Positions 27,116 through 40,700 of a stretch of DNA of 64,000 nucleotides are shown here, one piece after another. Position 1 is the first letter of the stretch; the number at the start of each line of letters is the position of its first letter. Origin of the DNA: Lates calcarifer (taxonomy: Eukaryota; Chordata; Actinopteri; Centropomidae); contig NC_066850.1 in NCBI RefSeq assembly GCF_001640805.2, forward strand, positions 2,949,549 to 3,013,548. The letters are read 5' to 3'. The notes below the pieces were generated by a model that was not told the origin of the DNA, searched no databases, and saw only the letters and a list, made by a program, of their open reading frames with translations. Made by a program: the position numbers and the translations under genes.

Positions 27116-27429
27116 GTTTCCCACCCAGTCCTCTATCAGCCCAGGTGGCAGAGCCTCGCACTTCGGCCGAGGGATGCAGCCTCTCATCTCCCAAACACAT
27201 GGACAGCGGAGCTTGGAGCTGCCGCAGCGCGCCACGGCTGCACTGAGCTGAAGACCACCTCTCAACGGCGGAGAGAGAAGGAGACGACACTCCACCCCCC
27301 CGCGTTTAGCTCCTGGACTTCACATAAAGGATATACTTTCACACCTCATCCTCTTTTTTTCTCCTTTCTTCATCTTTTTTTCCCCTCAAACCGCAAGAGT
27401 GCAGCACAAGTGGTGTTCAATGCGCAACC
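26880..27429 (+). promoter_or_regulatory. putative wnt7b promoter and 5' UTR (CpG-rich)
   Basis: The 500 bp before the wnt7b ATG are clearly richer in G+C and CpG than the preceding desert, with CpG clusters around 26930-27060 and 27160-27300. A (TC)n tract sits at 27082-27115. No TATA box stands out. Several upstream ATGs are present (for example at 26998 and 27172), so the mRNA would carry upstream ORFs if transcription starts before 27000. The transcription start itself cannot be placed from sequence. Confidence 0.5.
27082..27115. repeat. (TC)n microsatellite in the wnt7b 5' region
   Basis: Pyrimidine dinucleotide tract, one interruption, within the presumed 5' UTR or promoter. Confidence 0.85.
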
Positions 27430-30400
27430 ATGCTCATCATCTCGTCTCGCAGTGCGCTGCTGTCCGTCTACTACCCACAGATCTTCCTCATCCTCACCAG
27501 CGGTAGCTACCTGTAGGTTTCTTTCACTATAAATGCACTTGCTCTATTTAATCATCAGTCAGTTTGATTTGAAGCTCCCCTGACACGTGCAGGTGGTTGT
27601 TCCTTACGCGCAAAAATTGGCCAATTACGCACCGGGAAACTGGATAGTCAGCTTAGATCGCATGTAGGAAGCATCATTTAGTCGTTAACAGGGTTTTAAT
27701 ACAACAGCAGAATGTGCAACATGTTTCTACACTTTAAAAAGTTCGAGTTTAACTTTGCCACATGAAGTAAACGGCTATATTTTTCATTTTTCTTGTGGTT
27801 ACATTTGGTTCTCGTCTGGCAGAAAGATTATTTTGGAAACGGAAAAAATGTAACTTGGAATATCCAGTCGGCCAAAATTTAGGAAACATTGGTAGGAAAT
27901 GCGTGACTTGTGTCGTTCAATCAATTTAATTTCATTCCACAATGGAATCACAGGCCAGCACGGAACAAGAGCTGCAGATTTTTCCCCCATAACGCGCAGG
28001 TTATGTCATGTTCATTCTAATATCGTGGCTATAAATCGACTGCTTATAAAGAAGTGAGTGAAGATTTGGAAGAACGAAGCCAATATTTAATCTACGTGAG
28101 TTTTAACGTGGGCAGCTGATGAGATAACCTGCTCTTATGGATTTACACATTGAACCAGAACCACTTAGTCACGGGAGCAACCTCGCCAGACAAGTATAAT
28201 ATGAAAGCAGCATATGGAAAAGAGGACAATTGGACAACTTCATGGCCCCCACTCCTCCCACCTATACAAGCAGGCCAGTGTAATGAGCTCCTTCTTATGA
28301 CATTAAAAGACCCAGGCCCTCACAGAGAGGATGATTGCTGCACCATACATGCCTCTCATTCATAACAAGGGCAGGTCCTGAAACCTAAAATAGCTGTGGT
28401 GGTTCATGTTTTCAGCAACAGAGAGAGAGATAGAGGCAGACAGGAATGAACTGGGTTTAGACTCATTTCTATGATTAACTATTGTTCTCTTTCATGTCTT
28501 TATGAAGCTCCATTAACTAACACATGATGTGATTTGGGGTATGATGCAGAGTATGCTCTTACTCTCTTGGTTTATCTTCCTGACATGTACACGGACAGCT
28601 GAGTAATGTTCAACCAGGGCACAGAGTTAAATCCAAACTATATGTTAAGTGTTGGCAGGTACATTTCTCTTATCTGTTCTCCCTTTTCCAAACAGAATTT
28701 GTTTTGTTTAAAAAAAACAACAACCTGGAGCCGCTCTTTCCTCTGTCATTAATCTCCCTCTCTCTGCCTATAGGGCGCTGTCCTCTGTGGTAGCTCTGGG
28801 TGCGAACATCATCTGCAACAAGATACCGGGGCTGGCCCCCCGTCAGAGGGCCCTCTGCCAGAGTCGCCCCGACGCCATCATTGTCATCGGCGAAGGCGCC
28901 CAGCTAGGGATCAACGAGTGTCAGTACCAGTTCCGCTACGGCCGGTGGAACTGCTCGGCCCTGGGCGAGAGGACAGTCTTTGGACAAGAGCTGAGAGTAG
29001 GTCAGTCTGATTTGAAACTCTGATTCTTTAGATTTCTTTAAGGGGTTTTGAATGTTTTTACCTCAATAATGACAAAAGAAAATCAGAATAACAGGCTGAG
29101 TGAGGGCAGAGGTTTTAAATTAAGTTTTACTGGGGCAAAACGTTTAGTTTTTGGGGCATTTTCTCATCTTTATTAGTGATTTTAACAGTAGATAAATGAC
29201 AGGAAATGAGGGCAGAGAGATGGGAAATGATATGCAACAAATCTTCAGCTTGAGTTAAATTAGGGACACTGCAGTTCATGGTTGCTTTAATCGCCCAGGC
29301 CACAAAACTGTTTTTTACCCTCATAAACGTGCACTAAAGTTGATCCTAGGACTGTGGACCTGTGGGTTAGCAGCTATGTTAACTGGACAATCTAAACCAA
29401 ACTGAGCTGTGTAGCCTGATTTCCCAATCATGAAAACTCAGAGTGCGTTCAGGTGCCATCCAGCTGTGCGCTCTGACATCAGCCTGTCTCCTCACTCGTC
29501 TCGTTTCATCCTCAGAGCTCCTGTAAATCTTGTCAGTGACATGAGAAAAAGCTGAGCTCAACTAAAGCGACATGAAACAGAATTCAAGATGGGTGGCAAA
29601 ACTTTGAACGACGGCATTTCTGTTTGGATGAGCCGCAGATGCAAAACCCGCAACGAATTCTCTGCCTTGTTGAGACGCTAAAACACACAAAAAAAAAGTC
29701 CAACTCCAAAGGCTTTGCTAGCGTCCCCAAAGGAGGCTCAGTCTGCAGCTGATGTGTGGAACATCACTGTGCTTGCTCGCAACACACTGTCACAGCAAAG
29801 CAGTCGTAAATGGAGCGTGAAGACTTCCTTATGAAGCATGGTCTAAGGCCTATCTGGGTGTGCCATCTTCTGAAAGCATCTACGACCGCGATCTGTAAAC
29901 ACAGAAACTAACACATCTCCCTGGTTTCAGGCAACATTCTTTTTTATTTCTCACAGAAGCCTGTTTTCTCCTAATGTGAACCTCTTATATAAATTGTATT
30001 TCAGTCCGAAATGTTTTGTTGCGGTCTTGCTGTGGGTTTGGATCCATGTTTAATCTAGCAGCTCTGGGAGCAATCACTTTCTTCTACACGGGAGACAGGC
30101 AGACAGACGTCTGGATCCCTTTATTTCTTTTGTCAGAGGAAATGTCTCTTTTCTCTTGTGGTGTGTAAACGAGCTCAGAGAGACACTTTGGGCCCAGCTT
30201 TGTTCCTCATGTCCTCTTCATGAAGACGGTTTTACCAAATACAAGCTTTCAGTAAGACCAAATCTAATTAGAGCTGTATAAAAACCAATTAAAGGCTTGT
30301 AACTAAGGGTGTAGAATGTGTCAGACGTCCAGGCATCCTCGTGGATTCTTCTTTGAATCAATCACCTTCCTCGTCTCATTTTTGTCCATTTTTTCGATCT

Positions 30401-33400
30401 TTCAAAATGGACACGTAAAGCCAGGACCGTACCCCTCCCTCCCTCTTGTGTCGCTAATATACCATCCGCCACTTCATTTGATTGACCTGCCAGGCCTGTG
30501 AACTCATTAAGCATTGAGAAAGACCAGAGAGATTCATGCTAACCACTAATTGGAGTCAGCTCCAGCAGCTGGATGGCAACAATGGAACCCTGCATGCACT
30601 GCTGTACAATCAAAACAAATCACAGTGCGAGGAGATGGCTGTTTGGCTATTTCATGCGCCTGATGCCTTGAGAAATGCTCACCATACAATATATCTGAAT
30701 GGGTCGTGGATTTAGCCTGATGAGAGAAGACTTCAGAGTTTGTTATGAGTTATGGACCGGGGGAACCGCAGGCCCAATGGTTTCTGCGAGTGAGTTTGTC
30801 AGGTTGGAAAGGAGCCATTAGAATCGCCTCTACCAGAGACGCCATGCATTAATACTCTGGGCTGTTGAGAAGAGCGAAGGCCCAGCATTATCCTGATTGG
30901 AGAGGAGGTATATCCTGTTACCAATTGTTGTGCCAATAAATTCATTTCCCCCTCCACGCCATAAATATAAATGTGTTTATTCTGAAGTTCAAATGGTGAC
31001 ATGCTGCACAAAGGATTGGAAATGGGCACATCTCAGTCAAGCCTGGCCACAGATTATTTCAACATGTAACACAGCAGTATCATTTGCTGTAATAATGCGG
31101 ACCGCCTAAGACAGACGCAGAATGACACTTAAGCCGCGTGAGAAATTCCATTGATGAAAAACATTAAGACGCAGCAACTCCACAAGAGCCGATCCAGAAT
31201 ATAGCTCCTCCAGTCAGCCAGTAGATGTCACTTGTGTTTTCTTCACTACGTTGATTATTGTTCTAACTGTGACCGACTACTGATGCAGATCAGACATATG
31301 AAACACGGCAGAGAGGAGAAAAGAGAGCTACAATCTGTTACTGTGTTGATAAATAGAGGGAGAGTGAGATTTCTTCTGCTGAAAGCTCCTCAGGTCAAAG
31401 TACTGAAGTAGATTGAAGACTGTTGATAAACACATACATCATAAAACGACAAAAGAGCTACTCAACCAATCAGTTCCTTTCCAATTCAGTGACTTTAACT
31501 TGTCAGCCAGTAATAGCAGCGGTTTAGTGCTGCACTTTAATAAATGCTCTTGAATCCAGGCCCTGACCACCCACCGTCACTCTGTACTTGGTTTCATCCA
31601 CCCGTCAATCTCATCAATAATCTCATCAGTAGCCATGACTTAGCAGCTCCCTGGTGTTGTGTTGAAGTGGGTCTCCCCAACACACACCCACACTCTTTGT
31701 TAAGGCATGACGTGGCCAGCCTGGTATCACCAAATGGCGTTATGAATAACACGCCAATTTCCTGAAGTCATTTTGGCGTTATCGCTACGCATTTTTAGCT
31801 TCATGTCACGCTTCGTCATTTCTCGACTTACTAAAGCCCTAACCCGCCGGGTAAACAGGGGAATGTGTTATCTGCACGCAATCCCATGAGATCACATCAG
31901 ACATCCTGCAAAAGTCCCTGTGTAAAACCAATAGCTCCAGAATATCATCATCATAACTAATTAGCTGGAATAAGTAAAAATACCTGCGTGGCAGGGCCTT
32001 TAAAAAACACAAAACTGATGCAGCAGAAGCTGAGATATCCTCAGTTTTAGGCCCTAGTATGGGTCAAGCTCCAGAAATGTTGGATCCAACAAGTCCAGTT
32101 GCGCAACTAAGTGGCATCTTTCATTTGACCCCGCTGTCTCCACAATATCCACTTATTTCAAACCCAACATCCTCAGTTCGAATCACAGGCTTTCTGCTAA
32201 AAATTTCAAGTCTCAAGCCAAGAAAACTTTGTACTGTTTTCATGGGCTGAGTAGCTCTCGCCATGACAAGTAAACTGCACTTCCTGTGTAAAATTGGTGG
32301 AGTATTCCTTTAATAAAAGAAAAAGCTGCTCAGTAAAAACAATAAGAGAACTTATTGGTCTCTTCAAATTGGATTTACTCAGATTCTTCTCTATTCTCTT
32401 CAGGCAGCAGGGAGGCAGCGTTCACGTACGCCATCACTGCAGCCGGAGTTGCCCACGCGGTGACTGCAGCTTGTAGCCAAGGCAACCTGAGCCAGTGCGG
32501 CTGCGACCGCGAGAAGCAGGGCTACCACGACCAGGAGGAGGGCTGGAAGTGGGGAGGCTGCTCGGCCGACGTCAAGTACGGAGTGGAGTTCTCACGGCGC
32601 TTCGTGGACGCCCGGGAGATCAAGAAGAACGCACGGCGGCTGATGAACCTCCACAACAATGAGGCCGGGCGAAAGGTAGTGCAAGAATAAATCACTAAAT
32701 AAGAATGTTTAAAATAATGTCCATCTAGTCTAATTTTAAAGTGTATACGAGTAGAAATGATTAAACAAACTCCTGTACTTTACACTAGAGTGTTTTCATG
32801 TGTGAGTGTGGAAGTGTGACAGAAACAGGAGACTTGGCAGATACAGCAGCCAGATGTGGAGCTGTGCCACAGTCCTACAGTCCATTCACTGAATTACTAC
32901 GCATTAAGTCAGGATAGAGGATATTACTGCAAGTTCTTCCTTTTCTCAGCTGCACTTCTGGACCAACCAAAGTCCCCCAGAATGTGACAGCCATTTTTAA
33001 AGGGGACAGGGATAATGCTCCGGACGAACAAGTCGCACGAGCTTTGTCACTCAAAAATGAATCGACTGGCACTCAGTCACCTGTCATTTTTGTCATCTGA
33101 AAATATTTATATGGCATAATAATACAAATCTGGCTCAGACCACATTGTAACTCTATATGTGCAGGGTTGCACAACAGCTCTGGTCAGTTTTCTCGGGCTG
33201 TCACGCCATTTTGTGGTCTGAGGAAAGGTAAAGATAATTAGAGACTACAGCTTTTGGGGTATGAGTTATTTTCCCCAGGTTTCTGACATAAAGTTGGCAC
33301 ACTGGTTAGTGTGCTGAAAGTTGAAATGCCCACAGAAAGCCTGGCTTAGCAGAAGAGGCCGATTCTAAGGCTGTGTGATTACTATTAACCAACTCAGGAA

Positions 33401-33946
33401 GACAAAAAGTTTTAAACTGTTGCTTTTGATTTATAAAGACCTAACCTGTACTCTTTCTGTGATCAGATCCTAGAGGAGCGGATGAAGCTGGAGTGCAAGT
33501 GTCACGGAGTATCCGGTTCCTGCACCACTAAGACCTGCTGGATCACCCTGCCCAAGTTCAGAGAGATTGGCTACCTGCTCAAGGAGCGTTACAGCGAAGC
33601 GGTTCAAGTGGAGCCTGTGCGGGCTTCGCGGCTCCGCCAGCCCTCCTTCCTGCGTCTCAAAGAGGCTCGGGGCTACCAGAAGCCCACGGACACTGACCTG
33701 GTCTACCTGGAGCGCTCGCCCAACTACTGCGAGGAGGACACGGCTACGGGGAGCACGGGGACGAGAGGCAGGCTGTGCAACGGCACCTCGACCCACACGG
33801 ACAGCTGTAACGTGATGTGCTGCGGCCGGGGTTACAACACGCACCACTACACCCGCGTCTGGCAGTGCAACTGCAAGTTCCACTGGTGCTGTTTCGTCAA
33901 GTGCAACACCTGCAGCGAGAAATCAGAAGTTTTCACCTGCAAGTAG
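27430..33946 (+). CDS. wnt7b: Wnt-7b, secreted Wnt ligand (4 coding exons)
   Basis: Coding exons are 27430-27512, 28774-29000, 32404-32675 and 33467-33946; all junctions are GT/AG and all phases agree, giving 353 aa. Exon 1 encodes a hydrophobic signal leader ([17 protein letters not shown]...). Exon 2 starts the mature Wnt domain with [19 protein letters not shown], which reads as Wnt7b rather than Wnt7a (human Wnt7a has [10 protein letters not shown] here). The lipidation motif CHGVSGSC lies in exon 4, with the palmitoleoylated Ser at about residue 210 (Ser206 in the 349-aa human form). The C-terminus carries the cysteine-rich CCGRGYN and [10 protein letters not shown] segments and ends in FTCK. 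The family signals through Frizzled/LRP, and Wnt7a/7b also through Gpr124/Reck; in vertebrates it acts in brain angiogenesis, lung and bone. The downstream neighbour atxn10 is convergent, as in mammals. The 5' exon is of the alternative-leader type; a second first exon may lie further upstream. Confidence 0.96.
27513..28773 (+). other. wnt7b intron 1
   Basis: Intron between the leader exon and exon 2, with donor gtaggt and a pyrimidine-rich acceptor ending in tatag. It holds no ORF of note. The leader exon supplies two bases (CT) and exon 2 one base (G) of the shared Leu codon. Confidence 0.85.
29001..32403 (+). other. wnt7b intron 2, no gene seen
   Basis: A 3.4-kb intron from donor gtcagt to acceptor ctcttcag. 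I see no coding exon on either strand. It contains a cluster of short inverted repeats around 31735-31782, described separately. Otherwise it is AT-rich non-coding sequence. Confidence 0.8.
31735..31782. repeat. cluster of TGGCGTTAT inverted/direct repeats
   Basis: TGGCGTTAT at 31735-31743 is followed after 2 bases by ATAACACGCCA (31746-31756), its reverse complement with a two-base difference. The same 9-mer appears again in direct orientation at 31774-31782. The sequence around it is CpG-bearing, unlike the rest of the intron. It could be the end of a degraded mobile element or a binding-site cluster; no coding sequence accompanies it. Confidence 0.5.
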
Positions 33947-35740
33947 GGAACAAGGAAGTGAGGGCGACGGGTGAGGATGGAGAGAATGGACAAGGGCGGG
34001 AGGTAAGGGGATCTGACAAAGTGGAATTTGAAGTGAAGGACTTGGAAGTATTTATTCAACATTTTGCACATTTTGACATCCTATTTCTTTGAAGGAAGGA
34101 AAAAGACAGACGTGAGATGGAATATGAGGTTTGGAGAGTTTTGGGGAAAACAAACATGAACATTTCAGAAACATGTTTGTTTGCGTACTGACATGAAACA
34201 AGACATGTCGCAGGGGAAAGGATTTGATGTTCTCTTTTTGCCTCCAGCAAAGCAACACGTTGAAGACAACATCTCCCAAAAAAATGTAGCTTACAGACGT
34301 CACACATGAGAGAAAGGGCAACAAGGACTTTTGGGATCTTGACAAGACTTTTGTTGCGCGCTAACTGGAAGCTAAAGTGCTTCAGACTGCCGTGAAAGAA
34401 CAGCAGCTCCTGATGAAGACTGAAAGACGGCAGTGGAATACTTTTAACTGTACGCTCACACTGTATTCTGTTTGAACACTGAAAATAAAACAAAATTATT
34501 TATGTAAAAATATCAAAACTTTCAAACTGTAAGTCTTATAGGACGGATAGCAAATCCAGCTGCGCTAATGTTTTTCCTCTTTTATGATCTTCAGTTGCTA
34601 CTGATACATTTCATGCTGGGAGTAACGGCCACTAAACAGCTAAATTTCATTTTTATTCATTATCAGTGGCCAGCGGGGTACTTTGCTGTATATTCATTCT
34701 CTTTCTTTTGCACTCACATAGTCGCATTTCTTCCTTTTTTTCACTGAACATTAGAAATCTGGGGGGTTGGTGCTGACCTCTCTCTCACGGACATATTCCC
34801 CCCGGGGCCCAGACCCTTTGTTACACCAAGAGCCAAAGAGGCAGAAACCACTGACATACTATTTTAAGCATCCAACTTGTCAGTTTCGGCGAGCACTTAC
34901 AACCCTGACTGTGTTTGCCGTTTTGTTTTCGGAGGGCTCTCGACTTGTGAGAAAAGCGTGTAAGCCTCAGTGGAACTCCATAGAGGTGCAATCAGGTTCA
35001 GATACATCCAGCGTTCCCATGAACAGCAGAGACGTGGAATTCCACATCGTGGCCTCTGCTTACACAAGGCCTTCCAGCGCGGTTTAGGCCTGCCTGGGTG
35101 GATGGCATGTGCCCCAACCACACAGAAGGGGGTATGAGAGGATCAAAGGCCTCAAAGCTATTTTTGGACAGCACCCTTAATGTATTCAGAAATGTTTATT
35201 TAGGCTTTATATAACTTACAAAACAATTTGAAGAGTATATTTTTATATGAGGAATGTGGCACTTTATGTCATTTATAGATGGGAAACAAAGTCACTATTT
35301 ACCAGTGTTTTCTAATGTCATTGTATTCTGATTTGAGAGCTATAAATTATTTGGAATTTATGTCTTTGATCAAAGTTCCTCAGTTGTAAATACTCCACGT
35401 GTTTATCGCAGTAGCCCAGATTGTCCATCTCGATACGATCCTTCATGATTCAAAGTAGCTCACAAAAGTTGACTGACTCATCGAAGTGTTGCAAAGTCCA
35501 GGAAATCTTGTTAAGTATTTGAGTAAATACATGGAAGTTGCTAGTAGATAGTGCATTGGAAGTTTTCTGTGTTTCCGGTTGTCTTAATAGCGCTTTCGGT
35601 AACAAGGAGCAGCTAAAGGCGCAGTTATAACTTCAAATACAGCTAATTTAAGTTTATTTGTCCCGTGGCTAAAACAAAGTCTGAATCACTTACAAACATG
35701 GACAGTTGTATTTTTTCTTTTTTACCAATAAAATCTGAGC
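33947..35740 (+). other. wnt7b 3' UTR with two candidate poly(A) signals
   Basis: Downstream of the wnt7b stop there is no further coding exon. AATAAA hexamers occur at 34484-34489 and 35727-35732, giving UTRs of about 0.55 or 1.8 kb. Long Wnt7b 3' UTRs are usual, so the distal site is plausible, but neither is demonstrated. Confidence 0.5.
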
Positions 35741-37766
35741 ATCCTTTTATTTATGCCTATTGAGTTTTGTGTCACATCTGGCCTTTATTGGCCTTCTTCA
35801 AATCATTACAAAAAGCTGTTTGTCACACACACACAATACTTTATTAGGCATTAAGTAAACATATCATTTAACCGAGACATGAAGCATGTACTTTACACCC
35901 TGACATAGTGTTTTTGCTTCAGGTAAATATCAAACCAGAAGGCACAAATACAATATAGTAGAGGCCTACGGAATAAAACGCTGATATGGGAAACACAAGA
36001 ACTTCTGGCCTTGACTGATGTGGTGCTAATGTGTTAGGAGGTGAACAGACGGCTGTGGCCATGCCACCTCATTCAGCCCGGCTGACTCGCACAGCCTCTT
36101 TCCTGTGGGGCTGAAAAGCATTGCAGCCAGCCAGTCGAGCGCAAGTAACAGCTGTTTTGTTAGCTGTCTGAAATCCTGGGGACCGGAACCACATAAGCTC
36201 CCTTCACTATACCGGAGGATTGAGGGGAGAGTCCAGCCGATTGTTTCAATACATTTTGTCATTAAAAATCAGAGGCAGAGCAAACAGGGTGGAGCAGGGT
36301 GTGGGCAGGCCCATAAAGCGCTGCATTGTTGAGGTGTCAGGACCGTTCAGCTTATCCAGCAACGGGAGGAGCAGGGAGGGATGTCATTCTGCAAACTAAT
36401 GCTTCTGGTCTGATTCACTCGCTCGTTCATCCACTCACTCTTCGGACGCACACTTTCAGTACGCTCTCACCCATCGACTACTGCTCCGCGATCACTATCA
36501 CTGATCAACAGAAGCACACACTCACACACATGCAGCTACAGCTAAAGAAGAAGTATTTACTAAATCTGTTTTAAAAAAAAAAAAGTCTATGCAGTGTCGT
36601 AAAACTCAAATACAGCTCGCTCGGAGCAAAGAGAAGCAGTCCAAGGTGCAAAACATGAACTCATCATGTGAGTTTAAAGGTAGTTAATGTCCTGTGACGC
36701 GTGCTGTAAGCCCTCATGCCTTATTTATCTATAGGACTGAGCAATAGGATAGAAAAAGAAGATCAAGAGTGAGAAGACGAAGAATAAGATGAAAGTCACG
36801 CGACTACACTGAGTATAAAACTCATTTCTGTTAGAAGCTTAAGAAGCGTTGCAAAAGCAAGCAGAGATACAAGCTCATGCTGTACTGCACTGATTTTAAA
36901 TTACAAAACATGCATAGTTTGTTATTATTAGTTTTAGTATTGCATTCTGCACTTAGATGGTCTTAGTTTCTAATATTAATAATATTATGTCACTCTAGTT
37001 AAGCAGGTATTTTAAGCATTTGGAGGAGGAACAAAAAAGTCTTTGTCCCTCCAGCAAAGACACCACTGTTTAATTAGGTGAGGCGGTGAGGGGGTTGATT
37101 ACATCATGTTTTGGTCATTCTCTGTTTCACAGTTACTGCAGAAGTCACTATGGGCCTGGAATTAAACCCCCAACCCCTGCTGGTAACATCAGTGTCAGTG
37201 AAAAGTGAAAAGCCCGGACACTGTGGTGCTCTTTGTCTTTGGATTAAAGCACAAAGCGTCAGCCTTGCCAAAAGGTACCAGCATGTGCTCGCCTGTCCCA
37301 GACTCTTCATTTCCCAGACTTAGGTCAAGACAGAACAAGAGCTCCTGACATCCTGACCTCTGTTTTTGTACCAGGGGGACCCCATGTGCCTTTTGTGTGT
37401 TAAGAATACTGTAAAGGCCCATCTGAGCATTAATATGGAGGTAGAAAAGTAAGTTATACATACTCTTCTGATAGAAATATCTAACTCGCTAAAGCGCTTT
37501 TTTGCTTACTATATTATGGTTTATGGCAGTGCAGCTGTCAGTTTTTCTGGACAGGCACAAAACTTATGTTTGATAGAGGATGAGTCATTCACCCACAGAT
37601 AAAGCTGAAGTATTAGGTAACATTAAGTAGGCTTGTAGCACGATTAGAGTACATGTTCACACAAGCGCATGCACATGTACTTTTTTCCCTTCTAAACAAT
37701 TACTTTGCATGAAAACCTGCTTGTGGGTTGAGGATCTCCATTCTCCTGGCTGCCTCTCCAAGGTTT
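35741..37766. other. intergenic between convergent wnt7b and atxn10
   Basis: About 2 kb between the distal wnt7b poly(A) candidate and the atxn10 stop. It probably includes the atxn10 3' UTR, read on the minus strand. A variant ATTAAA signal for atxn10 is possible near 37069-37074. ORFs here are short and show no family signature. Confidence 0.6.
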
Positions 37767-40700
37767 TTATGAGTCTTTCCTCACAGGTTTGAGCAGCAAG
37801 CTCCCGTCGCGCTCCTCCACCAGGAAACCCAGCTCCCTGAGGGCAGAGTAGTCAGCGGGGCCGCGGCGCTCCAGCTCGGCGACCAGCTGCTGGTTCTGCG
37901 TGTTGTGTTCCAGGAGGTTCCTGATGGTGAAGATGGCCCACTGGCTGATGACTGGAGGCATCAGGTTAAGGGCAGCAACGCCAGAATTTTCATTTCAGAG
38001 GACTGCATACGTTAACAAAAACTAAACTAAACTAAACAAGACAGCTAAAATGTAGACTCTGGCCTGGTATCTGCCTCGGGTCGCTGAGTACGCAGACAGC
38101 CCAACAAACAAACGAGTTTCGCAGACAGGTTATGTTTTGTGATAGAAAACATTCTCAACTCACCCCTCTTAAGTTTCACGCATAAACCCAAAAAACGTTT
38201 TTGTTTGACAATCTCCCTCTCAACAGAAACATATACTGACACCGATGTGGAAAAGGTGGACAGCCTGTGTGTGTGTGTGTGTGTGTAAGCCTGAAAGGGA
38301 GGGGGGCATGAGGACAAAGGCTCAGCTCAGACTATTGACCTGGTTAAAAGACAGTTTGGCACAGTTCCCTCTCTTCAGCAAACTAATACCAAGTGGTAGC
38401 AGGACGTCCAGCGGGGGCTGAGTATGAGAACGACTCAGGGGTTGAAGCTCAGTGAATAACTATATTCTCTATCAGGGCACTAAAAGCACATCATATGTAC
38501 ACTCCCTCCAGTTAAAGGTCACGGTCTGCTGGCCGCTTAAGGTGCAATCGAATGCAAACCAACACAACAGTTGCCAGTGTGTCAAAGAAATTCAAGGGAG
38601 TAACAGTTTTACAGGCCACAGTTAGTGGTGGTGTTGTTGGATTGTATCGTACCGAGAAGCGTCAGTGGAGGCTGATAAAACATTAGGAACTTATCAAAAT
38701 GCAATCTAATACAAAAGCACCACTGTGGGCTAAATAATTAGCATCGAATTGAATTAATCTCTCTGACACAGTGTCAAGAAAAACCGAACATTATACAGAG
38801 AGCTTCACCAAAACTGAATTTACTGCAGGGTGATTGTGTAAGGCTGCATGATATTGTTCTGACGTACAGTGAAACCAGCGCTTCAGTGTATTTAACAAAC
38901 TCAAATTCAGTTTGAACGCTTCTAAAAACAAAAGTAGCATTTACCAGCAGCCCAAATGACTCACTGGATGAATCCCATCAGTTGACGCTGTTGAACAGCT
39001 GCAGGGAAAGATGAAGTAAAAGGTGGTGAACAAGGCTGTGTTCAAATTTCAGCACGTGTGGTCGGCCTGCCTGCGCACACTGCAGGAGTTAACCAGCCTT
39101 CCTGTGCAGCCAAGTGCCAGAATAAGAGACACAAGGGCTAATATAACTTCTAGGCATAAGTATAAACAATCATTTAAATAAACTGCTTTTCCACATCAAA
39201 CAAAGGATACATGGGTTGTTGCTGTCAATGTTGCAGTTGTCCAAGATCAGGGGGATGCCTTCCAGTTCTCGCACCTGAGGAAAACAAATTCAGTGACAGA
39301 CAATTAACTCATATAGGCGGATACATTTTTTATTTTATTTTATTTTTTTATATGTTTATTATGTCTGTATATGCCATTTACTGTGTTTCTATTACACCAT
39401 GTATCAGGCTATTCCCTATTCATTGCTTTGATAAAACAACCTCAGGACAATAGAAAACTCGTAATTACATCTTTGAAAATGTAAGTTTCAAAGTTTCAAA
39501 ACTTCCGTAACATTTTCAGAGCAACAGATGAGAGTAGTGTTAACAGGAACAGTAGGTTTTACTTCTACATAAACAGGTCTGATGTTCCTGCTTTCTGTGG
39601 TCTGAAAAAAACAAAAATACCACAAGCACAGATTGCCCATTCGCTGTCTCTATCTCAGCACTATTTAAATCTTACGCAGAGACAATTCGGTGAGTTGTAG
39701 GATTTGGTCAGGCGGTGCTGTCTGGCCACAAGTCACTATTTAAAGAGAAAACAAACTACAAATTCATTAAGGAAAGAAATGTACTCAGCCTAAGTGTCCC
39801 TGTCCTTAGCAGAGCCTCACGTTCATGCAAAAGCAACAGTGTGGTTGTGGGTTAGTCTGTGACCATCACAACAGGGTGATCTGCTCTGTATCATTTGTCT
39901 GATTCTATAGGCTTAATTATTGTCTTTGCTCACTGTTGCCCTCCTCCTGCCGCTGTGGTTACCCTTCAAATACACTGGTGGGAGCTGCAGAACACCACCA
40001 AGTGCTGAGTTTCAGAAAATGGAAATGTCATTTCAACTGTCAAAGAAACAAAGTCGCTGACTAGCACAAGCACCCAGGTCTGCATTTTCCACTCGCAGAG
40101 TGATTGTCTGAAGTTGCTTACATTATGTCCAAACCCATAAAGAGATGAAAAACAAGCGACTGGACCCTGACTTCAGCCCGGTACATGCAGTTCAGTGCTT
40201 TGCATGCACATCTTAAATTACAATCTCTCCCAAAGGTGAACAAAATGACATTTGGTTTACTGGAAGAGATCTCAGTGAAAACAGATATGGGGTGATTTCT
40301 GACCACTGACAGACCACAGATCAGCATCCATAAATATTATAGAGAGGCCAGCTGAGGGTGGCCATCCCACAAGCATTCCACAAATCTGTTTCTATTAAGT
40401 AGGACTGAGTCTATAATGTGCCATAGATAGAGGCCAACTCCTCCCCATCCACTTTATTATCTATCTGTTTTTCATGTTAATAGTGAGACGCTGACAGATG
40501 GCGATGGAGACAAACTGATAAAATCACGAGGAGGGAATGTTTCACATTTCAGTGCAAAACCAAGCCGTTGTGTTGAAAGACCTCGTAAGCTTGCAGTCAC
40601 AGGAACACACAGTCTCACGCTCCATTAGATATTACACTAATTTGCACTTCTCGGTTATTCTCCGTCCTCAGGAGATCGTGTGGTTTGATACAACAGTCCA

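Noticed and set aside
26820..27290. 156-codon minus-strand frame opposite the wnt7b promoter
   Set aside because: Shadow of the same GC- and TC-rich sequence, no domain.
26762..27532. 256-codon open frame over the wnt7b 5' region
   Set aside because: Low-complexity, Ser/Arg-rich translation of CpG and TC-rich DNA; it overlaps the real wnt7b first exon in another frame.
32120..32145. B-box-like gttcgaatc in wnt7b intron 2
   Set aside because: Short match without an A box or neighbouring repeat structure.
33470..33883. 137-codon frame antisense to wnt7b exon 4
   Set aside because: Mirror of a strongly conserved coding exon; no independent evidence.
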